Source: Parelaphostrongylus tenuis
Lineage: Eukaryota; Nematoda; Chromadorea; Rhabditida; Metastrongylidae
DNA length: 64,000 nt
NCBI GenBank assembly: GCA_019055375.1
Contig: JAHQIW010003598.1
Coordinates: 1 to 64,000, forward strand
Direction: 5' to 3'
Under the pieces are notes generated by a model. It was not told the origin of the DNA. It did no database searches and saw only the letters and a list, made by a program, of their open reading frames with translations. Shown piece after piece: positions 51,101 to 63,500 of this stretch (the stretch's first letter is position 1; each line of letters begins with the position of its first letter). Made by a program: the position numbers and the translations under genes.

Positions 51101-51343
51101 CATGACGTACATCCGTCCATGCGCGTCGCTTACCATCGAAGCCGGAGCCTTCGCGCTCCCTGGCACCGCCGCTGACCATTGCAAACGTTGCTGCTGCTGA
51201 TGAGCGACGAGGTCTTCTGGATGTGCTCGAAAACGCGCAAAATCTGCAATACCAACTCACATCAATTACAAATCGCTCCCTAGAGATATGTATATATGCA
51301 TACACACGTATACATTCGCATAGATATGCATATACATAAGGGC

Positions 51344-51375
<32 letters not shown>

Positions 51376-51433
51376 GCACATGTGTAACATGTATGCAGAT
51401 ACACATATATATATATATATATATGTATACATA

Positions 51434-51470
<37 letters not shown>

Positions 51471-51536
51471 AAGCGTATATGTGCATAAATATACATGTGT
51501 ATGTGTATGTGTTAATATGCACGTAAATGAATATCT

Positions 51537-51573
<37 letters not shown>

Positions 51574-54500
51574 CTCAGAATGATTTTTCCCACTCTGAAG
51601 TTGGAAATTTTGAGAATTCCTTGCAAGAATTCTCAGCGCAAATACAGCATCTACAAATATCAACTATGTATTTCAGGACATCGTCTCGCTATTCAAAATG
51701 AAAAAACTCTGGGGCGGAAAAACCTCCGCACTTCAGAAACCTATGGACCACCTTGTCTGAATTTTGAAAAAGCTCCGTACTGCTTCTAAACATCCATAAT
51801 TTTCGACGGTCTGCCACGACCAATAGAATACACCGAGAACTAGCACATTTTTAATTAATCAAAATTCTTTCTATTTTGACCGCCTTTCGCGGTGACATGA
51901 TGTCATATTATACTCAGTGATGTAGAGTGATGTGCAAAGTTTTTGCGTCAGGTGGGATTCGCATCCACATTTCACCCTATCCGGGGACGCATGATGAACC
52001 GTTGCGTTACCGACGCTCGTTTTGACACCACTCTTTCTACGCTACAACTCATCTATCTGTCAGCGACCAAGCTACATCACTGGGTATATCTAAAAATACC
52101 ACGGCTACAGGAGGGCAAAATAAAAAGAATTCTGACTGATTCACAACGTCAATAGCGACCACCCACGCCAGATCGTTGACGGTTGGTCGCTGACAGATAG
52201 ATGCGTTGTAACCAAACTTTCTGCACATCACTATACGTCACTGGTTATAACACATTTTAGCTCAAAGTTGAAGGACAAACTTTTTTTTTTCAATCGTATA
52301 TGCACTAAAGTAATGTCGATCATCGCAAATACTCTAGCAAAGTTCACTACGAAATACGATGCTTGTTTCAGCATGTCGAATGTTGAGGATATTTTCGGTT
52401 CTGAATGAGTCAAATATGACCCATATGGTTTACATTCTTATTAGCCATCAAACCACCCAACAATTTCCTCATTCAACAGCACACTAAAATATCGTAATTC
52501 ATTACACCTAAAGAAGCATTTCGAGAATGACTATATTCGTAATATATAGTCCTAGATATGCTTTTTCATCAGTTTGTGACATTTTATGGGAAAAAAACTT
52601 GGCATAAACCAAAAAAAAAAAGAGAGAATCAAGAACAGTGAACCATACCTGCGCATTCCTCTCCAAGGACATAGTAGCACTGCTCTGTGAAGGTAATCTT
52701 ATTAACGACATGAGCAATGAGCTTGCGCTTCAACAACTCTGCTGCATACTTCCGAGCGTCCTTCCTCTCCAGAAGTCCATCGACATGCGTCAGAAGCCAG
52801 TCAAGCAGATCCTTGCCTTGAGGAAGTAGGTGAAAAGTTGGAAACTAGTCAAGAAATATTAGACAAACTCTTGAATACCTAGAAAAGACATGGGTATCGG
52901 AATCTTGAGCCACGTTCTATTTTTGATGTCAAGCCCTGAATTCGGCATAGCCATCACTTCCACGACCTGCGAGAATGTAAGGAATTAGCCATATGAAGAA
53001 TAATCGCACTTAAGATTAGAAATTCTATTGCAATAAAGCAAGAACCATGTTGATTGCTACACCTAGCTAAATCATATATTAGTTCTAGAAAATTCGTCTA
53101 TTTGATATGGCGCTCAAAAAATACTAAAATAAATTAAAGTGGATCAAAGACTCAAATCTCAAATATAAATCGAGTAAAAAAATCATTGATATAGTATAAA
53201 CGGTCCGAATATCAAACGAAAAATAGTGAAAACGAAAGCAAAGAACATAAAGATTATGAAGTGAATTGAAATATACCTTCTTCTTGTCGGTATGGATGTC
53301 TAAGCGAATATGTTGCCCAGTAACAATGGTATTTTGACCATTTGATCCAGTTGATGTCATGGTAGAGCTACTAGGTGGCCGTCCATGAGGCCAATCATTA
53401 GGAATAGGAGTTGGAGCACCTTCAGAACCTGTATAGCACTGCTTGTAGAAGAGCAGATTTCAAAGTCATTCAACAAGTTCCTGTGCACTTACCTTCCAGA
53501 ATGCTTGGCATGCCCCGCATGGCATTCGTGTGTTGGATCCAAGCCTGAGTGTCTATTGGCCGAACAGGTTCATCTCTGTGATTTCGTGGAATTGTAAAGC
53601 AACTCTTAGGACCGCTATCAAAACACTTAGCAACCGTCAACTTGATAGGTCCTTTTCGAGCGACCGCATCTCTAAAAACTTCTTAATCTGCATAACATGT
53701 ATAACTAGCACAAAAAGGTAGGTAAGGAGGGCAATTCTCTGTCAAAAATTTCACATTTGGGCCCACCTAAGAACGTCAACCGCCTGATCGTTAGTGAAAT
53801 TGTCAAATGAAATGTCATTCACTTGCAATATCATGTCGCCAGCGCTGATACGGCCATCCAGAGCAACAGCACCACCTTAAGAAGATGATCAAAACATACT
53901 TGGATGAAACTGAAAAAATATTCTGCACACATAGTTTCAACCAATTTAGGCTATGGTCTTAACACAAGTCATTCTACGTTCGAGAAAGGTCAAGTAAAGA
54001 TCGCCGATAAGAAAAACAAAGCAAAAAATCAATAACATGTCGGCAAAAAAAGACAGTGATAAGATATTACCTTTCATGATATTAGCTACGTAGATTCCAT
54101 TATCTCCACGAGCTGAACTTTGTCCAACGATGGATATGCCAAGAAAATTGACAGTATCCATGTTCAGTATAACTGTATCCACGTCCAAGCTCATCGATGA
54201 CTCTAAATTATAAATATTCTAGAGCCAAGAATTAGCTCATCTAATAGCATCAAAGGGTACGCCAAATATTCAACCCCAGTCAGAAGTTGAACACGCATTT
54301 CACCCATACCGGAGGCATCTTCTATCTAGAATCAAAGGAATTATACATTCCAAACAACTGTCAGCTCAACTGGGTTTGATGCCCATATGTGCTTATCCCA
54401 CTAAACCCGTTTGAGGTTGGTTCCTGACAGATACGATAGAACATATCAAAGAAAGAGTAATAACAAAGCGGTGGCCTCGGTGATGTAGTGGTAGCACGTG

Positions 54501-57500
54501 CCGCTGGTATGGGTGAACGCGGGTCCAACTCTCTCTCCCGCGGTCGAATGTCTCCTATACTACTCTGTACTTTTAGATGCATATTTATAGCATCACAGCA
54601 CAGCTAAAAAGCAGAAAGAAATAAAAAAATTCATATGTATTACGAAATAAATGGCAGTTAACAGAAGTGAAAACTAAGAGGCAGCGTACCAGTTATACTC
54701 GAAAACGAAGAAGCCCTCGAAGGCCTCCGATACTGTCGACGTCTTCGTTGCTTACGATACATATTTTCATGTTGCCGTGAAACCGAGGTTATATCCGTAG
54801 TCGTTGAACCCCTAAACATGTGATTTAGCAGAATCAGCGCAAAAGTTTTTTCCACAATGAGCTGCTCCATTCGAGAGGAAGCTGATTAGATTTTAAAGAT
54901 AGAAATGAAATAGTGTCTTCATAAACCAACAGCTGTCAATAGTAAAAACAAACTGCAGCAGCCGTTCTCGTCGTTAAGAAGATAACACACATCTGACGTG
55001 TGTCTGAGTTCCTAACTACTAATACGTAAATATAGGGATCTTTGTTAAAAACAATCCAAACAAGACTCTGATCTTAGAAGATTGCCAATATTAATGAGAG
55101 GATATTGAATTAAATCAGGACGCAAACTTATCGCCGTACTTCGACCTTCTTATGCCATAATAGTCTTCGGAATTAGATGTTGTCGAATAGTATTCTTTCC
55201 CGTCACACAAATCGAAGTCACCGTCTTCAGAGGCATAACCACTCATCTTCTAGTCCTGGACGATTGTCAGCTTGTTCAAGTGATGATAAACGCTGACGAC
55301 TGCAGAAGACGCAATCACATAAACTGATGATGTGAGCTAGCGAACGTAGCTAATCCCATGTAGTGACTACCCCATCATTCGTCATAGTCTAATGCAAAGG
55401 GATCAAAATGCATCCACTGAATACTTACGGCCATTTCGAAACGCAAACAAGAGGAAGGAAGAGAAGAGAGAGAAGAGGGAAAGGAAGAGAGAGAAAAACA
55501 TAGACATCATGAAGTACTAAATTATGTAGTTCAAACTTAGAGCCATTAAGTTTGTCAACTGGCAACTATGTTATACATCGTGTTATAACAATTTTAATAA
55601 TAATTCTGAAATACAACTTTTTCCTTCTTCACGCGTGTTACCACGAAAGTATCAACTCAGCGATGAGACAACCTATATTGTCGCGAAAACTGAGTTGAAT
55701 GCCAAAAAAAAAGGACAAATGTATGAGATCGAATTTACCTATCGTCTTCATCTGAGAACATACGAGCATCACTCTCAGATCCTATAGTCGAGTCTTCAAA
55801 TCGGCGGCCTCGATGACCTGAAAATAACATCATATCAGATTTTACGGAAAAAAAATGGTTTTCAAGGACCTCAAAGGCACACTTGCCGATAAGGTAGAAC
55901 GATGCGTTTCCGCTTAGTTCACTCGTAAGTGATAGATGGCTGGTACGATGTAGAAATCCTATGAGATGACGTCGAGGCGAGGCATCAGGTGCAGATCCAT
56001 TTCTTCCTTGATAGGAACTTGTCGTATGACTGCCTGTGTACTTCCTGATTTTCCTTTCTGGTTTCTGTTGTTTCTGCTCCTCGGTCAAATCGATACCTTC
56101 ATAGAGGGTTGGCAACTTCTTGCTTTCCATTGCAGTCAGAGCTCTGCTTAATGACCTTGATGGCACAAACCGTCGAATGCTCATCAATGGTTCACTGCCA
56201 CTAGAGCTGTTAAGGCGTCCTTCATACGGAGAGTTAATTCCACCAGGTGTAGGAGTGATGGTGATAGGAGCCGGCAAAACGTTCCTTTGTATGACTAGCG
56301 GCGACGTCGCGAAACAATCTCCTCGACAATGTTCAAGTGAACAGAGAGAGATCTCCACCACTTCATTTACTTGCAGCTTGCTTCGTGAAATATCACTCAA
56401 GGCGGAGCGTGGACGCGATAATTCCATGTGCGAGGAAAAACACCTCGACTTCTGCGTGGTCGAATCGTGTGGCTGGTACTTAACAACATGATTAGTTCCC
56501 ATCATAACACACCGCTCAAATCTTGGCTTTTCAATCGGATGACATATTGCCGTTTCTTTATCTCCAGTCTTATCTATTCAACACTCGAATAAGTCTACCT
56601 TTTCCTGTTCCAAGAGGACTAATTCTCGCAATATACCACTCATTACGTCAGCTAATACACGAAAGTTTGTCTAGAGATTCTTTCCTTGATATCACGTTTA
56701 AATTACTACTCAAGATTTTAACATTCGTCATATGCTTCATACACTTTTTCAAGCATGATGGTTCATCAAATATACCATTTAACTTCGGTATATCTTAGAA
56801 AGTTCTCTGATAATACAATGCATCTAGGCACGAGGCAAACAGTTCAAAACGATTTCTATTGTGATGTTAAACTTCCCCATTCAGACCAGCTATGTGCGAC
56901 ATATTACGTTGGGACTAATGACATTCGCTAGCGAACTCCGTTGGGAAATTAGATGTTTCAACCATAAAAGATGACAGTTGCTCGTTGCTGGATGCTTTCC
57001 AATCAGAACCAGTAGTGTTGGTCATTGTAACCTCCGGCAAAAAGCATTCTCTAATGGCGAAAGACAACGATCGAAAGCAATTCACAGAGTGACAATTGTT
57101 CAACCCAAATAATGACTTAGGAGAACATCATATAAGAAGTACGCAGGAGGAAACTTTGTACAGAGAGTGCCGAATACAACCATCAGCTACTTCAAGCTGC
57201 AGTTTGGCTTACAACTGGTTACAAAGAAACCACGCATTAGGAGGAAAGCTTACAAAAACCTTTAAAGCATAGACTATGAGCAATGCACAGTAAGCAAAAT
57301 TTTAGAACAAAAGGTATATTTTGAACGGATGAATTCTAATCGAACTACTAGCAGGATATCATCGGATCGCCAGAGAACGAGATAAACAAACATACAAGAG
57401 GGCGACGATCTTGATATTCCTCGGTGCTATCACTGTCCCCACGTTGATCATTGACAATTCTGTTCAACTCAAGCACAATGCTATCGATTGGGGACTGAGT

Positions 57501-60500
57501 TCTTCTTAAAGAACGCATATACACTGTGAGCGAACCGATGTCAACAATTTGAAAGGGTTGCTCATCGAAATCCGGAGCCGCTACAGAGAGTTTTGGAACG
57601 GGACAAGTTAAAACCGTAACTAGCACATCAAATTTTTTGGCGAACTAGATTTCGCGTAAAGAACAACGTGTTCGTAGTCACCTTAGAACTTGGTAAACGC
57701 GCGATACATTCACCTTTATTTGGGATCGAGGTGATAGGATACCTTGCCTATACAATAACCTGCAGTAACCACCATGTCAGTTCTATCCTCCTCGACAAAA
57801 AGAGGATATCAGTCTGTTGAACAAGGAAGAGTGAGAAGTCTAAAGAGCCTATGGCTCCATGGTGCTCAGCTAAACCAAAGACCGATTCAGTTTATGTAGC
57901 AAGTCGTCGCAGCCTAACACTCCACTACACGTACTCTATAACGAACTATGAGCAAATAACTCTTAACCGCTACTCACAGCGAGAAAAGTCTACGTACTCT
58001 TGGAGACACTTTAAGACCGAAATTTTTTTAAGTGCTCGGATTCTTGAAAACTCCCCCCCCCCCCCCCCCCCGCCGCAGATTTTGAGACTGGTATTTTTCA
58101 TAATACCTTTATATTCGACTGTTTTTCAGACCTCGCTCAAAATAATATAACCTGATAATGCATTTTATTTGTGCCTTCCAACTGACGAGGCTGTGAGGCC
58201 AAAATACGTGTACTGCACAGTGCCGACAAAAGACCTCATGGAATGAAAAAAAAATTGTCAGCTTAAGACGAGAACTGGGAAAGTATTAGCTCTTGTAGGA
58301 TAACAATGTTCAATCGAAAAATGACGTACATCACGTAAACCATCGAAAAAATTCAAATCAATGGGAAATAGGTACTTTGATAGGGATATTCCAGCGTTTG
58401 TCTAAAGAAAACGAAGTACATGTTTACTATTATGCCGATAGCTTATTCAGTCGGAAAGCGGTAAAATGAGAATAAAATACCATATGGTGGGGTGATCAAA
58501 GAACGTCAAGATGAAAACGATGAAGGATGTGCGAGGACACTTAAGATGTTCTGCGAAATAATAAATTGGGCGAGATGATCAAACACAGCAGGCGCATCCA
58601 CCCGTGTTCGATCCTCCTCCTCGATTTCTCGTTATTGATGAAATTACCAGCGATTCACAACTGATTGGGTACTTTATTTACCGTTCCTTAACGGTGTTAT
58701 GACGTTATTAAAAACATTCTAAGAGTACTGAGAGTACCACTAGTGGTAGCACGAGCTCCCGGTTCAGGCAAAAGGCGGGTTTCATCTCCTCCAATTTGAG
58801 TTGAATGCTTGCATACCACCTAATACTCTTAAAACTGATACTGGTGCATACTAGATCATTAATAAAGTAGCGAAGAATTCGGCTGATATACTACAACCTT
58901 TCTCTGACGAGTACAACATGCAAAAGAAAAACTTCCTATTGAACATAGAACAGAATTGCATTTAAGCCTGGATTACCTTGAGCTAATAATCACAAATCGG
59001 AAAAACCGCAATATAAAAAACTAAACCCACTGACCTGAGATGTACTGGGGTTGGATATGCCTCATATTCATCGCACCTTTCATATACTGTGGAACGGCGG
59101 CCGATACCAACGATTCAGAATCCGTACTTAGCACTAAAAATGATGGATTGATATAGATGGTTGACTGAGTGGAAAAAGACAAAAGTACTAATCAATTTCA
59201 ACGATGAACCTTTAATGATATCATAATCTCTTTGCATGGAGATGTAGAATAACCGTGATAGCTAAATATTCTCTACTAAACCCTCAAGTTTTATCTGAAG
59301 AGTGGGATTATCTTTTGGCTTCATGTAACATATAATAATCTAATCTCACCATCAGTTCTGCATATAATTTGTACATATGTCAATTAAGAGTCAAAAACTA
59401 ATTTTGAAAAAAGATCCTTTTCTGGAATTTCAACATTTACAAGCACACCTAAAGAATTATTTACTTAATTGCCTTAGTGTAGAAACGTTAGGTATTATCA
59501 CATTCAAACATTAAATGACTTGATGTACTTTAAACACCCACAATTAAACACAATAATGGTGAGTAATAAGCAAAACTATTGCACCAGGCGAGACTTGAAC
59601 TATCCAAATCAGCGGGTCCATGCTCTCAGCCGTTGCAATACCGACGCCTGTAGCTGGTTTCAACATCGATGTCGACTACCAAACCAGACCGTTGACGGCT
59701 GGTTGCTGACAGATAGCGGCGTTGTGGCGTAGAAAGAGCGGTGGCAAAACAGGCATCGGTAGGGCAACGGGTTGCAGCACAGAACCTCGGATAAGATGAA
59801 ATGCGGGATCGAACCTCACCCAACGTAGAAGCTTATGCGCATCACGCAACATCACTGGGTATATTTTAACGCCATACCCCACTATAAGGCGGGTAAAATG
59901 GAAAGATTTCTGTCTACAACATATGCTTTCGAACCATTGAGGACGCTGTGCGCTTATTTGAACACACATGTGCTTCTGTGGACTTCTTGCTCAAACAGCT
60001 TTTACATCAGACTTTTGCTAGTCCTTCGATAGTTTGAAAAAACAGCGATTCAATGGTGTACTTAGTTACAAAAAGGCTTTTCAATACGCTGTAGCAGCCG
60101 AAATAAAATTACATTTCACACTCGGCGCACTTTTTGCTCAACTAAGTCCGGGATGGCTTTTCAGATGACTTTCAGTGGTGATTTGAGAACATAGGTCTCG
60201 GCAATCACGAAATTCATTTGATCTTATTGAAGGAAGGCCTTCATAGAGAGCTGTAAAAGAGAACAGAAGATTAGGTTCCACACCCGAATATGAGGTTGCT
60301 CGTTCGAACTCTATAGCGAATTAATTGGAAACGTAAAGTCAAATTGAAAGTTAATATCTATAGAACGTTGATAACAAATTATCTTTTGTTCTAATACGAG
60401 AAAGTTAGAAGATTTCTCACAAAGAAGATCATAAGAATAACGAAAATCGCGTCCCTAAGAAAGCGGCAATTGAAATCGCTGCGCGCGGCGCGATCAGAGG

Positions 60501-63500
60501 CCAGCGATTTTCGTTATTTCATCAAGAATTTTTTTCGCATTTTCGAAGAACTTCCACATTTTTCTGACCTTGTGCAAAATTACGTTTTCTCTATATGACC
60601 ATCTACTTTTAAAGTGACATCTCTAAGTATGAAAGTAATATTTTCTTTCGCGAATTAACCCAATTTCAAAATCGTCGTTTTTCAAGCTATCAATATGCAC
60701 TGATACTTTGTTAGAAGGTCGTCGTCCACAAACCATAGTCAAGCAAAAAATGCGCACCGAGATTCAAACGATAATCTTCTCTTAAGCTCTCAAAGCGCAC
60801 TAAAGAGGACTTTTACATTGAAAAACAGTACTGCAATGGCAATTTGAATTCAAAGCCGAAAGTCTGATAACGAGCAAAGGCTCGTCCATTGAAAAAAAAA
60901 AGGTCCTGTCGTAAACAGAAAAAACTCACAGCTATTATCATACTGGATGTACCGCCTGACGATAGGCGTTTTGACTCAGATGATACATGCTTGTTGGCGC
61001 TGGTCCAGGCACCTGAACATTGACATTGACACTCCTTGTAGAGACTGGCATACGCTCCCGGAAAGAGTGAGATCTGGGTTCGAATCCCAGCTGACGCAAA
61101 TGCTTTTGCAGAGCACTCCACATCATTGGGTATATTACTCTTTGTAGAATAAGTAGCACTATGAACATTATCAATAAAATAGTAGAAAGCAAAATGATAA
61201 ACACCATGTGATGTCGCGTGTTCTTTGGGAGACCTGACGATCCGCCATCGGAATGTGTTGATCCCTCTGTAGTAAGAAGAAACAGCTCAAAACGACCATT
61301 CGATGAACGATGCAGTCGTTCCATGTCATCCCGAATTTCCGCTTTTACTTCGCTAAACGTAAACGCATTTGATGTGTTGATATCGAAGCATAACAGAATA
61401 TGCCAAGATGTAACACAGCTGACAAATCACTCGCAAGGAACAAGTTTATTTGCTTGGAACATTCGATGATCTGCAAAACATTTAACTCCAGGCGGGAGTT
61501 GAACTCGCGCTTTACCAATCGGAGGCGCATGTTACCATTGTACCTCCAAGGCTGGCAGCTTAACTGAGCTTGATACCGATATGTGCTAACCAGACCACAC
61601 TCGTTAAAAGTTGGTGTTAACAACTACAATCGGGTAATCGAAGAAAAAGTAGCTGCAGACGAAGGCCTTGGTGTAGTGGTTGCACGCCCTGCCAGTATGG
61701 GTGAATTGCTGGCTCAACACCCTTCCGTCTCTTGTCGAATGTTTTACATAACAAATCCAGTTACTTTGGCACTTTATTAACCGTCTTCACAGCATTTTTT
61801 TCACTGTGCGATCTCAGTACTTCTAAAATTCAGTCGATTTTTTCCTCTTCTCTTTGAACATCGTAGGATACTGGTTGAGTGCGTCTCCTTGAAATCTCAA
61901 GGATAGCTTGGCCATGAAGTTCCATAAGGCGTTCGCTGTTGGCGTCGAAGAGTGTTGGGATGTGGGGTTCGACCCCGCACGTGCCACGGTGAGCATCACA
62001 ACCACTCGGTCATAGCGCCCAACCTAGTACACGTCCCGGTATGGATGGTACGCGACGTCCAACTCCTGTCAGGGGTATGATGCCCCGTGTATCACTCTGC
62101 AACTTCGAAAAACGAATTCTTCAGTGAATTTGATGAACAGAACAAGAGTGGCGCACAACATATTCCAAGTCGCGACGTGGTTTTATTTCGTAGCATTTAG
62201 TTCGAACCGCCGTTTGGGTGCTTGAGTAAGAGATTAGTTCGAATACACTACGTAGATATTAGCTCAACTTCATAGTAGCATTCAAGGACTTTTCTTGGAA
62301 GTCAGTAACCACTCACCATCCTGTATCCTGATCAAGGGCCTTACAATAGTATTTGAAATTCGAACGCATGAGTACCCGTTTTACATCTCCTAAGGTGATC
62401 AGATCAGGAGGAACATGTACTTCAGTGAGATAAGGCGTTGGTTCATCATCAATGTGGTAGTACACCTGAACATCATCGGAAAAAAATATGGGTTAAATCG
62501 GATAGAATGGTCCTAAAACTACTGGATTTTGCCTAGAAAATCTTTTATTTCCGAAACGTCTTCCTAGTAAGGTGAAAACACAATATAAAACTGATAACAT
62601 AAAAAGTAATCATATGTCGTACCTTAGTACTTGTCGCTGGGAAGGGCTGATTTGCGATTGTACTCGGCTGTACCTCAGAAACCATTGAAACCTCGGCATC
62701 AACCATAGCCGAGAGACCATTTGTTCCTGTAAAAACCTCGTCTTTGATAAGTTTAATTCAACATCACTAGCATATGTTTTCCATGAGCTGTGATAATCCT
62801 TCTCAAACAAGATTTACTTCACCATCATTTACCTTTCCATGGATTCCGTATTTTTTTTCAAAAATCACATAGCCCTGATTACCTACAAGGATTCTGCTAT
62901 ATCGTCCAAAATCTCCAACAACAAGCTCTTGGATCAGATTTTTTCCCAAAGTGAACAGCTCCACTAATCCCACCCATTATATCCCCACTTTTTAGAAATT
63001 TACTTCCCACTGATGAATAAATTATCCACGACCACGATGGCGGCCACCCAAGGTCCAAAAACTGAAATTGCTCTAGGCGCACAGCGTTTTTTTACATATT
63101 TAGAACTCTTTCTGGATACAAAAACAAAGTCAGACCAAAAAATGTTTTGAATGTTTAAATCATAATTTTTTTGGAAACACAAATATATAGCCGATAACGT
63201 AGAGTGATATACCAAGCTCTGAGTCTTAGACGGGAATCGAACCCGCATTTCACGCATTTAATCCTTTTCGAAAGGCGTGTACTAACTGCGATACCATTCA
63301 ACATTATCGGATATATATATTTATAACATCAAACCACCTCTGAAAGTGATTATATGAAGAAGAGAAAAGAATTCGCCTTCAACACACCTTCTCTAAGGAC
63401 GTCGGCCAACGCTTCGCTATTCACCGTGTCATCGAGATTTATATCACGAGCCTTTTCAACGAGAACATTCGGCTCGTCGACACCGGAGGAGTCGATGTCT

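Noticed and set aside
51045..51789. Open frames on both strands of up to 193 codons with YIYIYI repeats
   Set aside because: They are produced by AT microsatellites next to dsh exon 14. Only the 51134-51243 exon is supported.
61035..63305. tRNA genes at about 61,085 and 63,240
   Set aside because: T arms and B boxes are good, but acceptor and D arms do not pair at tRNA distances. They resemble the SINE-like repeats elsewhere in the window.
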